A stretch of DNA of 64,000 bases from Dictyoglomus thermophilum H-6-12 (GCF_000020965.1 NC_011297.1:1130387-1194386); one strand, 5' to 3'. Positions 28,317-41,854 are shown, counted from the first letter of the stretch. Notes: a model not told the origin generated them from the sequence alone. Made by a program: numbers and translations.

Positions 28317-28337
28317 ATTATACCATAATCCTTATGG
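28317..28337 (-). promoter_or_regulatory. Extended -10 promoter of ppdK with adjacent dyad
   Basis: Minus strand TATAAT (28322-28317) is preceded by TGG, giving a TGnTATAAT extended -10. No -35 resembling TTGACA is seen. Overlapping it upstream is a 6-bp dyad CCATAA-3-TTATGG (28323-28337), which could be an operator or a remnant terminator for glyS. The leader would be about 55 bases. Confidence 0.55.
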
Positions 28338-28364
28338 AACTTATTTTAATAAAACTTTAAAAAA

Positions 28365-30434
28365 CTAACTCAACCTACTCCAATCTAAAATTTCCCAAAA
28401 TAACAATTTTATTAAGGACAAAAGTGACAATCGATTAATCCTCTCATCTTCGTTAGGAGACATAACAAGTACATTGTCAAAGAATTTTTCAATATCGTCG
28501 GAAAACTCATTTAAGAAGTCATAACTGAGAAGTACTTCGTAATTACCTTCTAATATATCGTTGAAGATCTCATTCTTTATTTTTAAATAATCTTCATAAA
28601 GTTTTTTCTCAAAAGGAGAGCTAAGCAAATTCTCACTAACTTCTTTAGGGGTAAAATCTTTTGGAAGTATCCTATAAAGCCTATTTAATGCTTTCTTTAG
28701 TTTCTCATAAGATTCTTTTTCTTTAAACTTACTTATAAAATCTAATCTTCTTTTTAATCTCCACATCTCGTCATATCCCACTTCCATTACAGCGTCCACT
28801 ATATCAATAGAATACCTATCTAATAATAGATTTCTTAACCTTTGTCCAATAAAACCCATACCTTTATCAATTTGAGATAAAGGATATTTCTCCCCAAAGT
28901 TGTAAATCTCAAAAGATTTAACAAAAAGATTTCTCAAGTTTAATTTAAGACTGCTCTCTAAAAGAAGCCTCAAAAGCCCTCCACTTATCCTCCTTAACCC
29001 TATAGGATCTTCAGATCCTGTGGGAAATAGATCTAATGCAAAATATCCAGTAAGACTGTCTATTCTGTCGGCTATGCCTAAAATAGAGGCAAGAAAATTA
29101 CTAGGAAGCCTATCATCTAATGTGCGGGGATAAATGTACTCTCCTATTACTTCAGGTATAGGATCCTTCTCCCCGCTAATTTTAGCGTATATTCTTCCCA
29201 TAATACCATGCAGTTCAGGATATTCACTAACCATCAAAGTACCTAAGTCAGCCTTGTAAAGGTTTACAGATCTTTCTAAAATCTTATTTTCCTCAGAACT
29301 TAAACCTAAAATATTAGCTATTTCTCTAACAAGAATTCTTACCCTTTCTACTTTATCTTTTATAGTCCCTAATTGTTCCTGAAATATAATCCCTGATAGC
29401 TTTTCAGTATACTTTTCCAAAGGATGCTTAGTATCCTCGTGATAATAATACTCCGCATCTGAAAGTCTTGCCTTCAAAACTTTTTCATTACCCTGTATTA
29501 CTATATCTTTATAATTGTCAGTACCATTTCTTATCACAATGAACTTATTAGTCAAATTTCCATCAGCATCTCTCAAAGGGAAATATCTCTGCTTTTTTTC
29601 CATGGTAATAATAAGTACAACTTCAGGCAGAGCTAAGTATTTTTTATCAAACTCCCCTAAGAGTGCTGTAGGATATTCTACTAAATAATTAACCTCCTTT
29701 AGAAGATCATCTTCATAATCAAGGATAAAAGAATTTTCATTAGCAATTTTATTAATTTGCTTTAAAATCTCATTCTTTCTCTCTTCTTGATCTACAATAA
29801 TATAATTTTCTCTCATTACATTAAGGTAAGAGTCAGCATCTCTTATCTCAATAGGAATCTGTGGCAGAAATCTTGGCGGTCTTGAGTACCTAGAGGATTT
29901 AACCCCTGCAATCTCAACTTCTATTTCAGTGTCCCCATATAAAGCTACAATCCATCTTATGGGTCTGCCAAAATAGAAGTCCACATCTCCCCACTTCATC
30001 ATTTTAGGAAATCTTATACTTTTTAGAAGAGATGTTATATAATCTGGAAGTATCTCTAAGGTATTCATTCCCTCTTTAACTTTCCTTAGAAAAATATATT
30101 TACCTTTTGGTGTCTCTTCTATATGAAGATCCTCTAAAGATGCTCCATACTGTTCCACAAATCTTTTTGCAACTTCAGTCCACATTCCATCTTTGTAACC
30201 AATATGAGCTGCTGGTCCCCTAATTTCTTCTTCTTGAGCCTCTTGTTTTTCACCGAGATTTTCTATATAAACCACAAGTCGTCTTGGAGTAGCCCAAATT
30301 TTAACACTTTCAAGACTTATCTTTTTATTCTTAAAGTACTCCAACGAGAAGTCATACATTTGCCTTATAGCAGGATCAATAAAATGAGCAGGCATCTCTT
30401 CAGTTCCTATCTCTAACAGAAAATTCTTACCCAA
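28365..30434 (-). CDS. glyS: Glycine-tRNA ligase beta subunit
   Basis: A 689-residue beta subunit of the alpha2-beta2 bacterial glycyl-tRNA synthetase, responsible for tRNA recognition. Recognised by the N-terminal [14 protein letters not shown], the [22 protein letters not shown] block near 145-165, the HD-like core, and a C-terminal DALR-like anticodon domain ending [19 protein letters not shown]. The gene overlaps glyQ by 8 bp. No stop or frameshift is seen. Confidence 0.97.
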   Translation of the reverse strand: MGKNFLLEIGTEEMPAHFIDPAIRQMYDFSLEYFKNKKISLESVKIWATPRRLVVYIENLGEKQEAQEEEIRGPAAHIGYKDGMWTEVAKRFVEQYGASLEDLHIEETPKGKYIFLRKVKEGMNTLEILPDYITSLLKSIRFPKMMKWGDVDFYFGRPIRWIVALYGDTEIEVEIAGVKSSRYSRPPRFLPQIPIEIRDADSYLNVMRENYIIVDQEERKNEILKQINKIANENSFILDYEDDLLKEVNYLVEYPTALLGEFDKKYLALPEVVLIITMEKKQRYFPLRDADGNLTNKFIVIRNGTDNYKDIVIQGNEKVLKARLSDAEYYYHEDTKHPLEKYTEKLSGIIFQEQLGTIKDKVERVRILVREIANILGLSSEENKILERSVNLYKADLGTLMVSEYPELHGIMGRIYAKISGEKDPIPEVIGEYIYPRTLDDRLPSNFLASILGIADRIDSLTGYFALDLFPTGSEDPIGLRRISGGLLRLLLESSLKLNLRNLFVKSFEIYNFGEKYPLSQIDKGMGFIGQRLRNLLLDRYSIDIVDAVMEVGYDEMWRLKRRLDFISKFKEKESYEKLKKALNRLYRILPKDFTPKEVSENLLSSPFEKKLYEDYLKIKNEIFNDILEGNYEVLLSYDFLNEFSDDIEKFFDNVLVMSPNEDERINRLSLLSLIKLLFWEILDWSRLS

Positions 30435-31326
30435 TTTGAGCTTCCTCCTTTCTCCATGCCTTGTTAAGAAGAGGAAAACCTAATGCCTCTCTACTCTTTA
30501 AATAATTCTCAGCAGCCTTGGCAGCAAGGCGTCTGATGCGAGATATATACTGGCTTCTTTGTACTACACTTATAGCCCCCCTAGCATCAAGTAAATTAAA
30601 AGTATGAGAACACTTTAATACATAGTCATAACCTGGAAAAGTCAAACCTTCATTTAATAGTCTTTCTGCCTCTTTCTCATATTCATTAAACAGAAGTCTT
30701 AACCTTTCTACATCTGCCAACTCAAAGTTATAAATACAATTCTCTACCTCGCTTTGAAGATGAATGTCCCCGTAAGTTATACCGTCCTGCCATTTTATAT
30801 CCTTGAAATCATCTATACCTTGGATATACATAGCAATACGTTCAAGACCGTAAGTAATTTCAGCTGAAATTGGAAAGAGATCAAATCCACCACATTGCTG
30901 AAAATATGTGAATTGAGTAATTTCCATCCCATCAAGCCAAACTTCCCATCCTATTCCCCAAGCACCTAAGGTTGGAGACTCCCAATTGTCTTCTACAAAT
31001 CTAATGTCATGTTTTTCTATATCTATTCCAAGATACTCTAAACTTTCAATATAAATTTCCTGAACATTAGCAGGAGAAGGCTTTAAGATTACTTGGTATT
31101 GATAATAATGTTGGAGTCTATTAGGATTTTCTCCATATCTACCATCGGTAGGTCTCCTAGACGGTTCCACATAAGCAACATACCAAGGCTCAGGACCTAA
31201 TACCCTAAAGAAAGTAGCAGGATTCATAGTCCCTGCGCCCACTTCTATATCGTAAGGCTGCTGAATAATACATCCTTGCTTATGCCAGAACTCATTTAGC
31301 TTGAATATAATTTCCTGAAAAAGCAT
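30427..31326 (-). CDS. glyQ: Glycine-tRNA ligase alpha subunit
   Basis: A 299-residue catalytic subunit. It starts with the typical [24 protein letters not shown] and has [21 protein letters not shown] and the [21 protein letters not shown] class II motif 3 region. It follows recO by 2 bases, and there is no T-box leader. The order recO-glyQ-glyS is typical of Firmicutes. Confidence 0.98.
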   Translation of the reverse strand: MLFQEIIFKLNEFWHKQGCIIQQPYDIEVGAGTMNPATFFRVLGPEPWYVAYVEPSRRPTDGRYGENPNRLQHYYQYQVILKPSPANVQEIYIESLEYLGIDIEKHDIRFVEDNWESPTLGAWGIGWEVWLDGMEITQFTYFQQCGGFDLFPISAEITYGLERIAMYIQGIDDFKDIKWQDGITYGDIHLQSEVENCIYNFELADVERLRLLFNEYEKEAERLLNEGLTFPGYDYVLKCSHTFNLLDARGAISVVQRSQYISRIRRLAAKAAENYLKSREALGFPLLNKAWRKEEAQIG

Positions 31327-31328
31327 AA

Positions 31329-32039
31329 TTATACCTCCTGTTCAATTCTTTCTATCATCCTACCTATTAAGTTCAAGTTATCAAGACTATTTATATACTT
31401 TTCTCTTACTATTTCATCAAAAGTTTTATCGAGGATTTCATTAAATTCCATAACCTCTCTTAGATCTACTTTTACAGAACCTATGTCCTTACATTCTTCA
31501 CAATAAACTACATTATCTCTAAGATTAAAATACATATAATCATTCTTTGACAGATCTTTTACACATTTTTTGCATTTCAATTCCAACTTACCCATATATC
31601 CTAACCTTTGTAAAAGCTTTATTAAAAAGACATCCCCTAAATATCTATCTATAAGTCGCCAACTTTTTAAAAAATCATAAAAATAACTATAAATAACTAA
31701 ATCTTTAACCTCTAAAGGTATAAATTTATCAGCCCTTCTAATATAGTCAGATATTAAAATGAACTTGTCTACATCTTCTAATATCTCTAAGAATTTCTCA
31801 TAAGATTCCCAGGAAATTAGTAAATCAACTTCTCTTCTCTTTACGAAATGCCCTCTTCCAACAGAAAAAATACTTACTTTTCCCCTCAAACGATTTTTGA
31901 TTTTCAAAGCCCCTTTTGCAATTGCGAAAAATTTTCCCTTCTCTTTACCATAAATTGTCAATAAAAGATCACCTTCTCCTATTTTCTTCTTGAACAAGAT
32001 TATCCCTTCTTCATAGTAATATCTACTCTCTAAGCTCAT
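31329..32039 (-). CDS. recO: DNA repair protein RecO
   Basis: Recombination mediator that helps RecR load RecA onto SSB-coated DNA. The 236-residue protein shows an N-terminal OB fold ([27 protein letters not shown]), a helical middle, and a zinc site formed by CKKC (near 153) and CEEC (near 178). It overlaps deoC by 17 bp and lies directly upstream of glyQ. Sequence conservation of RecO is low, but the layout and neighbours support the call. Confidence 0.88.
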   Translation of the reverse strand: MSLESRYYYEEGIILFKKKIGEGDLLLTIYGKEKGKFFAIAKGALKIKNRLRGKVSIFSVGRGHFVKRREVDLLISWESYEKFLEILEDVDKFILISDYIRRADKFIPLEVKDLVIYSYFYDFLKSWRLIDRYLGDVFLIKLLQRLGYMGKLELKCKKCVKDLSKNDYMYFNLRDNVVYCEECKDIGSVKVDLREVMEFNEILDKTFDEIVREKYINSLDNLNLIGRMIERIEQEV

Positions 32040-32700
32040 TTATTATGTTCACTCCGCTAGAAGTACCAATCCTGTCTGCTCCTGCATTTATCATCTCTAA
32101 AGCCTGTTCAAGGGTCCTGATACCCCCTGCAGCCTTTACTTTTAATTTATCTCCAGCCACAGATTTTAATAATCTAACATCTTGGACTGTGGCTCCTTGA
32201 GGACCAAACCCAGTAGATGTTTTTACAAAATGAGCACCTGCTTCTTTTATTATTTCTGTAGCATATATCTTTTCTTCGTCTGTCAAATAGCATGTTTCAA
32301 TTATCACCTTGACTATTCTACCTTCTGCCGCTTTCATAACTTCTTTAACCTCAGAAACCAAATAATCTTTTCTTCGATCTTTCAAAGCTCCAATGTTTAT
32401 AACCATATCAAACTCTTCAGCTCCAAGCTTAAGGGCTTCTTGTACTTGGCATACCTTCATGTTAATAGTTCCTGCTCCCAAGGGGAAATCAACAACCGTA
32501 CATATCTTAACATTAGAACCTCTCAAAAACTCCCTTGCATAAGAAATATAATAGGGATTTATACACACAGAATAAAAGCCATATTCTTTTGCCTCTTTAC
32601 ACAATTTTTCAATATCGGATAATAAAGCATTTGGTTTCAAAAGAGTATGGTCTATCTTTTGAGCAAGCTCATATTTATTCATTTTTTTCACCTCATTCAT
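32023..32700 (-). CDS. deoC: Deoxyribose-phosphate aldolase
   Basis: Class I aldolase splitting 2-deoxyribose-5-phosphate into glyceraldehyde-3-phosphate and acetaldehyde. The 225-residue TIM barrel has IDHTLLKP at the N-terminus, the Schiff-base Lys in VKTSTGF (near 163), and the second active-site Lys in KVKAAGGIRT (near 192). It is inserted between era and recO, overlapping both (8 and 17 bp), and is functionally akin to the nearby cytidine deaminase (nucleoside salvage). An upstream ATG would give MNEVKKMNKYEL; the second Met at residue 7 may be the real start. Confidence 0.95.
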   Translation of the reverse strand: MNEVKKMNKYELAQKIDHTLLKPNALLSDIEKLCKEAKEYGFYSVCINPYYISYAREFLRGSNVKICTVVDFPLGAGTINMKVCQVQEALKLGAEEFDMVINIGALKDRRKDYLVSEVKEVMKAAEGRIVKVIIETCYLTDEEKIYATEIIKEAGAHFVKTSTGFGPQGATVQDVRLLKSVAGDKLKVKAAGGIRTLEQALEMINAGADRIGTSSGVNIINELRE

Positions 32701-33585
32701 ATCCTAACTCTCTTAACATTTCTGGTTTTTTTCTCCACTTCTCTCTTACCTTTACCCAGAGATCAAGATAAACTTGCTTTTGATAATAAGCTTCAATCTC
32801 CATTCTAGCTAAAGTACCTATTTTTTTGAGCATCTGACCATCTTTTCCAATAATAATTGCTTTTTGAGTTGGCCTTTCCACAACAATAGTTGCTCTAATA
32901 TATAGTAAATTACCATTTTTTCTTTCCTCAATCTCATCTACGTAAACCGCTACTGAATGAGGAACCTCTTGATAAGTTAGATGAATTATTTTCTCCCTTA
33001 TTATCTCCGAAATAAAAAACTTATCGGTTTGATCAGTTAACATATCGGGAGGATATAAAAAATCACCCTCAGGAGCAATTTCTTTAAGTTTTTCTATAAG
33101 CAATTCTTTATTAGTACCATAAAGTGCTGAGATTTCCATAATCCTTTCTTCTTCAACCCCTAAAGAAATAACCTCCTTCTTTCTTTCTTCGAGAACCTTT
33201 GGTGATACCATATCTATCTTGTTTAACAATACTAAATAAGGTTTACCTTGATCTTTAACAAATTTTAGTAAAGTTCTGTTATCCTCATCTAGTTCTACCG
33301 ATGAGTCAATAACATAAAGAACAATATCAGAATCTTCGATTGTTTTCTTAATTGTTTTCTGCATATATTCTCCCAACAAGTGTTTAGGAGGAAACCAACC
33401 AGGAGTATCAAGAAAAATAAATTGTGCATCTTCAAGGGTGAGAACACCGAGAATTCTTTGTCTTGTTGTTTGAGGCTTGTCAGCTACAATAGAGACCTTT
33501 TCCCCTACCAAGAGATTAATCAAAGTTGATTTTCCGGCGTTAGGTTTACCCACTATTCCTATGTAAGCAAGTTTTGTATTTGCCA

Positions 33586-33586
<1 letters not shown>
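32693..33586 (-). CDS. era: GTPase Era
   Basis: Essential GTPase that binds the 3' end of 16S rRNA during 30S maturation. The 297-residue protein has the G1 motif GKPNAGKST (13-21), G3 DTPGW near 59, G4 NKID near 122, and a C-terminal KH domain (about 205-285, IIGKDGQMLKKIG). It shares one base with the cdd stop (TAATG). Confidence 0.97.
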
Positions 33587-36854
<3,268 letters not shown>

Positions 36855-36871
36855 TTTAACCTCACGCCCCT

Positions 36872-37229
36872 TTAAATTAATCTGGAGATATATCTAAAGA
36901 ATATTAATAACCCTGATACCAATGCCATCAAAGCCAAAATAAAAACAGCAGAAGCAGAGAGATCTTTAACTACCTTTATTTTAGGAGAATACTCTTCGGA
37001 GAGAACATCCATTGCCCTTTCAATAGATGAGTTAAAAAACTCAGCACTAATCACCACACCACATAATTATTAATAGCTTATCTGTTGAATCAAAATTTAA
37101 AACTATTGATAAAATTATGACAATTATTGCTATAAATGCTTGAATTTTTATATTTCTTTCATATTTCAAGCCAAAAACTAAACCCTCTATAGCTTTTGAC
37201 ACACTTTCAATAAGATTTCTATTTCTCAT
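36872..37229 (-). pseudogene. dgkA: Diacylglycerol/undecaprenol kinase, frameshifted
   Basis: DgkA-type integral membrane kinases phosphorylate undecaprenol or diacylglycerol. Frame A, from ATG 37229 (overlapping the ybeY stop as TAATG), encodes the N-terminus with GLKYERNIKIQAFIAIIVIIL and ends at TAG (37049-37047) after LLIIMWCGD. Frame B resumes at once with VVISAEFFNSSIE, the catalytic AExxNTxIE-type motif, and runs to TAA at 36872 through two more helices. Together they make one complete DgkA. The break lies at two TGGTG repeats (37061-37052); a third unit would restore W-C-G-V-V-I-S. It could be a real mutation, a phase-variable site, programmed frameshifting or an assembly error. Confidence 0.85.
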
Positions 37230-37657
37230 TATCTCCAAAGAGAAATCAGATTTTTAGTTTCCTTTTCCATTTCCCTATAGTCCTCTTCCTTTTCATGATC
37301 ATAACCAAGTATATGCAAAAGTCCATGTAAGGTCAAAAAAGCAACTTCATCTATAAGATTTTTATTATTTTCCTCCGATTGAACGCGAGCAGTATCTATA
37401 GATATATAGATTTCTCCAATTATTCTCCCCTTAGGATCCTTTCCAAGAGAAAAAGAAAGAACATCGGTAGGCACATCTTTTTTCCTATATTTACTATTAA
37501 GCTCTCTTATCTTTTCATTATTCACGAAAACTACTGATATATCATACTTGTTAGGAAGAAGTCCCTTCTTCTTTAAAACTTCCTTAACAAAATTTTTAAT
37601 CCTCTCATTCTCTTTCTTTTCAAAATACCCATTTAAATCAAATACATTAACACTCAT
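37229..37657 (-). CDS. ybeY: Endoribonuclease YbeY
   Basis: Single-strand endoribonuclease needed for 16S rRNA 3'-end maturation and ribosome quality control. The 142-residue protein has the zinc motif HGLLHILGYDH (H-x3-H-x5-H, near 113-123) and the LNSKYRKKDVPTDVLSF segment. It starts one base after phoH ends. Its TAA stop overlaps the dgkA ATG. Confidence 0.96.
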   Translation of the reverse strand: MSVNVFDLNGYFEKKENERIKNFVKEVLKKKGLLPNKYDISVVFVNNEKIRELNSKYRKKDVPTDVLSFSLGKDPKGRIIGEIYISIDTARVQSEENNKNLIDEVAFLTLHGLLHILGYDHEKEEDYREMEKETKNLISLWR

Positions 37658-38545
37658 TTATTTTGTCTCCCATCTTTCGTAAGCTTTTATGATCTCCTTC
37701 ACTATATCGTGTCTTACTACATCTTTTTCAGTAAGTTCCACAAAACCTATACCTTTTATACCTTTCAATACTTCCCAAGCATGATTCAATCCAGAAGTTT
37801 TACCTATATCAAGATCTGTTTGTGTTATATCCCCTGTAACAACCATTTTACTGCCTTCTCCAAATCTTGTAAGAAACATTTTCATCTGCATAGGAGTAGT
37901 ATTTTGAGCCTCATCCAAAAGTATAAAAGAATATTTAAAAGTCCTTCCCCTCATATAAGCAAGAGGGGCAACTTCAATTATATTTTTCTCTACATACTTA
38001 GTAAGTTTCTCAAATCCCAACAACTCTTCTAAGAAATCATAGAGAGGCCTTATATAAGGATCTACTTTCTGCTGAATGTCCCCAGGGAGAAAACCTAACT
38101 TTTCCCCTGCTTCTACTACTGGTCTTGTTAAGATCATCTTCTGTACAAGATTATTCTTTAACATATTCAAGCCTACTGCTATCGCAAGAAAACTTTTTCC
38201 TGTGCCTGCAGGACCTTTTGCCAACACTATATGATTTTTTTCAATTTCTTCTACATATCTTTTCTGCCCTGGGGTTAGTATCCTTACTATCTTCTTATCA
38301 AAAACAAATACCCTATGACTTTGAAAAGTTTCACCTTTCTTAGAAACAGATATTTGATCCAAAAGAAAAGCTTCCACCCTTTTTACGGACTCTGGCTCTC
38401 CGTAAATCACTACCTTATTGTCTTCTAACTTAATTTTTACATTATCTATTTCTTCTAATGACTCGAGGTTTTTCAATATATCTTCTTTATAAATTGCTAC
38501 CTCTTTTGGAATTACTATCTCTGTCCTTGTTAATGCTCTCTCCAT
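37658..38545 (-). CDS. phoH: PhoH-family ATPase
   Basis: A 295-residue ATPase of the PhoH/YbeZ group, paired with YbeY in most bacteria and thought to support rRNA maturation. An N-terminal KH-like nucleic-acid-binding part (about 20-70) is followed by Walker A AKGPAGTGKS (near 108-117), MILTRPVVEAGEKLGFLPGD, Walker B FILLDEAQNTT near 209, and VVTGDITQTDL. It lies between rpsU and ybeY as in clostridia (the PhoH family domain at about 80-285 matches). Confidence 0.95.
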   Translation of the reverse strand: MERALTRTEIVIPKEVAIYKEDILKNLESLEEIDNVKIKLEDNKVVIYGEPESVKRVEAFLLDQISVSKKGETFQSHRVFVFDKKIVRILTPGQKRYVEEIEKNHIVLAKGPAGTGKSFLAIAVGLNMLKNNLVQKMILTRPVVEAGEKLGFLPGDIQQKVDPYIRPLYDFLEELLGFEKLTKYVEKNIIEVAPLAYMRGRTFKYSFILLDEAQNTTPMQMKMFLTRFGEGSKMVVTGDITQTDLDIGKTSGLNHAWEVLKGIKGIGFVELTEKDVVRHDIVKEIIKAYERWETK

Positions 38546-38555
38546 AAAAATTTAT

Positions 38556-38726
38556 TTACTTCTTTTTTTTAGATTGAGCTTTTTTTCTATTTCTTTTTTC
38601 GCTAGGTTTTTCATAATACTCGTGTCTGCGAATATCTGCAAGAACACCATCTTCCTGCAATTTTTTCTTAAATCTTTTTAATGCACTATCAAGGCTTTCA
38701 TCTTTTCCTACTCTTACTTCAGTCAC
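38556..38726 (-). CDS. rpsU: 30S ribosomal protein S21
   Basis: A 56-residue, very basic protein. It starts at GTG 38726, 7 bases after GGAGGG, and reads [19 protein letters not shown], then [20 protein letters not shown], with a Lys-rich tail to the TAA at 38558-38556. S21 sits at the platform of the 30S subunit and assists initiation. It lies between mtaB (16 bases) and phoH (10 bases). Confidence 0.97.
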   Translation of the reverse strand: MTEVRVGKDESLDSALKRFKKKLQEDGVLADIRRHEYYEKPSEKRNRKKAQSKKKK

Positions 38727-38742
38727 AATCTTCCCTCCTTTC

Positions 38743-39996
38743 TTATAATTTAGCTTTTACTTTGCTTTCTAAATGCTCACCTAACACTTTCTCATTCTCT
38801 TCATCTATCGTCAATAATCTTACCTTTGTATAATCACCCTCTTTCAATAACAGATTACTCTTAAACTCTACTTTTATATAATTTTCAGTGGTACCCCTGT
38901 ACACATCTCCTTCTTTTTCCTCAACCATCACCTCTATTTCTTTACCTAAGAATTTACTTACATATGTTTTCCATAACTTGCTACTTAATTTTATCAATTT
39001 TTCTTTTCTTTTTGTAATTATTTCATAAGGCAAAGGCTTAAGATCATACGCCTTAGTAAAAGGACGTGGCGAAAAAGGAAATACATGTATTCTCATAAAA
39101 CCTATTTTTTCCGCAAAAAGATAAGTATTGTTGAAATTTTCTTCACTCTCCTCAGGATAACCTACTATTATGTCGGTAGTGATAGCTATATTAGGCACCT
39201 TTTCTCTTAGTTTATAGATAATATTTTCAAAATATTTTGTATCATATCTTCTATTCATCTTTTTCAAAATATCATCATCACCACTTTGGAGAGGTATATG
39301 CCAATGTTTACACAACTTAGGATGATCTGCAAGTTCTATAAGATTTTCTGTGATATCCATAGGCTCTATAGAACTCAATCTTATTTTTGCTAATCCATCT
39401 ATTTCAAAAAGATTTAAAAGAAGTTTATAAAGAGCATCCTTATCTCCCCAATCGCTTCCATAAGTCCCCAATCTTATACCTGTTAGAATAATTTCCTTAA
39501 AACCACTCTCAACAAGTTTCTTTGCTTCCTCAACTACTTTATCTAAGGGTTTACTCCTCTCTCTACCTCTTAAATAGGGCACTATACAGTATGAGCAAAA
39601 ATTATTACAACCATCTTGAATCTTCAGAATTGCCCTCGCTCGATCTTCTGAACTAACAAAACCTGAATTCTCATCTCCCCCAAAAAATCTCCATTTCTCT
39701 TTATTATCCAGTATTAAATCTACAGGAATAATTTCTGAAGATAATTTGAGTCTTTCAGAATAACATCCTGCAAGGATAATTTTAGCCTCAGGGAAATGAT
39801 TTTTAATAAAATTAATTAGCCTTCTTGCTTTTCTCTCAGCTACATGAGTTACAGCACAACTATTTATGAATATTAAATCAGCTTTTTGTCCAAATGGAAC
39901 AACTTCGAAGCCTAAATTCCTTGCCAATATTTTTAAATGCTCAGTTTCATATTGATTTACCTTACACCCAAAAGTATAAAAAGCAATCTTTCTCAA
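38743..39996 (-). CDS. mtaB: tRNA (N6-threonylcarbamoyladenosine37-C2)-methylthiotransferase
   Basis: Radical-SAM enzyme converting t6A37 to ms2t6A37 in tRNAs reading ANN codons. The 417-residue protein has the N-terminal UPF0004 domain with three cluster Cys ([27 protein letters not shown]), the radical-SAM motif CNNFCSYC near 131-138, and a C-terminal TRAM domain (about 345-405). The [11 protein letters not shown] start is diagnostic of MtaB versus MiaB or RimO. It starts 4 bases after rsmE. Confidence 0.95.
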   Translation of the reverse strand: MRKIAFYTFGCKVNQYETEHLKILARNLGFEVVPFGQKADLIFINSCAVTHVAERKARRLINFIKNHFPEAKIILAGCYSERLKLSSEIIPVDLILDNKEKWRFFGGDENSGFVSSEDRARAILKIQDGCNNFCSYCIVPYLRGRERSKPLDKVVEEAKKLVESGFKEIILTGIRLGTYGSDWGDKDALYKLLLNLFEIDGLAKIRLSSIEPMDITENLIELADHPKLCKHWHIPLQSGDDDILKKMNRRYDTKYFENIIYKLREKVPNIAITTDIIVGYPEESEENFNNTYLFAEKIGFMRIHVFPFSPRPFTKAYDLKPLPYEIITKRKEKLIKLSSKLWKTYVSKFLGKEIEVMVEEKEGDVYRGTTENYIKVEFKSNLLLKEGDYTKVRLLTIDEENEKVLGEHLESKVKAKL

Positions 39997-40000
39997 GATA

Positions 40001-40756
40001 TTAAATTAAGCCTAAGCCTCCTTTCTCATAGAGAAGGAGAGCTGAAGCTACGATTGCGGCTGTTTCAACCTTCAGTATTCTCGGTCCCATATTAAAAAAA
40101 ATACCTCCGTATTTCTTCATGAGCTCAATTTCTTCATCAGCGAAACTTCCCTCTGGACCTATAAAAAGAAAAATCTTATCTTTAATTTCTCTCCTATTCA
40201 TAATATCTTTTAAACCTAATTCGGCCCCTTCCCACGCAACCACTATATCAAAATCTTTTTCCCTTGCTAAACTTAAACACTCTTCCAAACTCTTAACTTG
40301 ATACAATAATGGCAACCTATTCCTTCCACACTGTTTAACTGCTTCTCTTATGATCTTATTCCATCTTTCATATTTTTTGACTAAGCCGTCTTTTGATAAG
40401 TTTACAATACTCCTTTGAGTTTGTAAAGGAATAAAACCTACAACTCCAATTTCGGTACATTTTTCTAAAATAATTTCCCAGGATTCTCTCTTAGGTAGAC
40501 TTTGACACAGATAGACCTCAACATTAGATTCTTTATCCTCCAACTCCCCTATAATTCTGCATACTATCTTGTCTTTTTCTATTCTTTCTACATAAGTCTC
40601 ATATATTTTTAAGTTGTAATTTACATTGATTTTTTCTCCTTCTCTTACTCTTAAAACATTAACAAGATGAAAAATATCCTCTTTGTCCTCTATATAAAGT
40701 AAGTCTGGTTCTTTAAAAGAAGTGGCAAAAAACGTAGGTGACATACTATCAATCAT
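40001..40756 (-). CDS. rsmE: 16S rRNA (uracil1498-N3)-methyltransferase
   Basis: SPOUT methyltransferase acting on U1498 of 16S rRNA. The 251-residue protein has an N-terminal PUA-like domain (HLVNVLRVREGEKI) and a C-terminal knot with QTQRSIVNL, FLFIGPEGSFADEEIELMKK (near 195-213) and LGPRILKVETAAIVA-like MGPRILKVETAAIV. Its first bases overlap the hrcA stop by 4 bp. The Met at residue 5 is an alternative start. Confidence 0.94.
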   Translation of the reverse strand: MIDSMSPTFFATSFKEPDLLYIEDKEDIFHLVNVLRVREGEKINVNYNLKIYETYVERIEKDKIVCRIIGELEDKESNVEVYLCQSLPKRESWEIILEKCTEIGVVGFIPLQTQRSIVNLSKDGLVKKYERWNKIIREAVKQCGRNRLPLLYQVKSLEECLSLAREKDFDIVVAWEGAELGLKDIMNRREIKDKIFLFIGPEGSFADEEIELMKKYGGIFFNMGPRILKVETAAIVASALLLYEKGGLGLI

Positions 40757-41790
40757 TCACCCAAAATCTGCGTAAGCTTCTCTGATAGAGTCTTACCGAT
40801 CAATTCTACAAAAGCAAGCATTCTTTCATATTTCATTCTCTTAGGTCCTATCATCCCTATAGACCCAGTAATATTCTCGCCTAAGGAATAAATCGTAGTT
40901 ATAACACTACAATCACTGAGCTCTGGAATATTTATCTCCTGTCCAATAAGTATGGTAAGCCCCTTATTCAAAAAAGCAGTGAACAATAAAGATGATAGAG
41001 TTTTTTCTTCTTCTAATACATCTACTAAAGTTTTTACTTTGTTAATATCCTGAAATTCTAAATGATTTAAGATTTTAGAAAGTCCAGCTACAAATACTCC
41101 TTCTTCTTTTCCTGCATAAATTAGCTCTTTTAATATATCTTTTAATGTTTTAATAATCTCGGAAGGAATGCTAAGTTTTTTACTCTCTCTATCTAAATCC
41201 CAATATATTTTTTGTAATTCTTTATTTCCAAATTTTCTATTCAACTCTAACTTTACCTTTTGCAACTCATCTTCCGTAATAGGAGTTGATAATTTTATAA
41301 TTTTTTCCTTAACTACACCTGTTGAGGTGGTTACGATAATAACTACAGTCTCTTCTCTCAAATCTACGAACTCTATCTTCTTAAGAGTTGCCTCCCTTAA
41401 TTGTGGGTACAAAACAACCCCAATAAAAGACGTCCTTTCAGACATTAATTCAGCCACTTTTCTAAGAAGACTCTCCCAATCAAGAACCGAAAAGATTATA
41501 CTATTTGCGATCTTAACATCTTCCTCATGTAATTCGTACCCATCCAGCAAAAAATCCACATAGAACCTATAACCTCTATCTGAAGGAATTCTTCCAGCCG
41601 AAGTATGAGGCTGTATCAAGTACCCTTCTTCCTCAAGATCTGCCATTTCATTACGTATAGTAGCTGGACTCCACCCCAATAGGTACTTCTTAGCTAGTAC
41701 CCTTGAGCTTACTGGATGAGCCGATTCTATATAATCTTTTACAGTTATTTTTAATATAATCTTTTTTCTTTCGTCTAACAAATTTAGCAC
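40753..41790 (-). CDS. hrcA: Heat-inducible transcription repressor HrcA
   Basis: CIRCE-binding repressor of class I heat-shock genes. The 345-residue protein has an N-terminal winged helix (about 1-75: ILKITVKDYIESAHPVSSRVLAKK, SPATIRNEMADLEEEGYL, QPHTSAGRIPSDRGYRFYVD), then a GAF-like dimerisation domain, ending VELIGKTLSEKL. Start is GTG 41790. Unlike the common arrangement, grpE-dnaK-dnaJ do not follow; rsmE and mtaB do. A CIRCE-like element overlaps the start codon, suggesting autoregulation. Confidence 0.95.
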   Translation of the reverse strand: MLNLLDERKKIILKITVKDYIESAHPVSSRVLAKKYLLGWSPATIRNEMADLEEEGYLIQPHTSAGRIPSDRGYRFYVDFLLDGYELHEEDVKIANSIIFSVLDWESLLRKVAELMSERTSFIGVVLYPQLREATLKKIEFVDLREETVVIIVTTSTGVVKEKIIKLSTPITEDELQKVKLELNRKFGNKELQKIYWDLDRESKKLSIPSEIIKTLKDILKELIYAGKEEGVFVAGLSKILNHLEFQDINKVKTLVDVLEEEKTLSSLLFTAFLNKGLTILIGQEINIPELSDCSVITTIYSLGENITGSIGMIGPKRMKYERMLAFVELIGKTLSEKLTQILGE

Positions 41791-41810
41791 TCTCCTTATT
41801 CAATTGCTAA
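41784..41810. promoter_or_regulatory. CIRCE-like operator over the hrcA start codon
   Basis: TTAGCACTC (41784-41792), a 9-base spacer, then AATTGCTAA (41802-41810). The first arm is the perfect CIRCE half; the second matches GAGTGCTAA at 7 of 9 positions, with the canonical 9-base spacing. The GTG start (41790-41788) lies within the first arm. A further isolated half, TTAGCACTT, lies at 41827-41835 over the -10. Confidence 0.7.
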
Positions 41811-41823
41811 AATATCCAATAAA

Positions 41824-41854
41824 ATATTAGCACTTAATTTTACTATATGTCAAT
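41824..41854 (-). promoter_or_regulatory. Promoter of hrcA
   Basis: Minus strand TTGACA (41854-41849) and TAATAT (41829-41824), spacer 19, with TG one base before the -10 (TGCTAATAT, extended -10). The -10 coincides with a CIRCE half-site (GTGCTAA), so repressor binding would block RNA polymerase. Confidence 0.55.

Noticed and set aside
32182-32622. 146-codon plus-strand open frame opposite deoC
   Set aside because: Rich in Cys, Phe and Tyr with no recognisable domain and no promoter or ribosome-binding site; the deoC frame has the catalytic Lys motifs.
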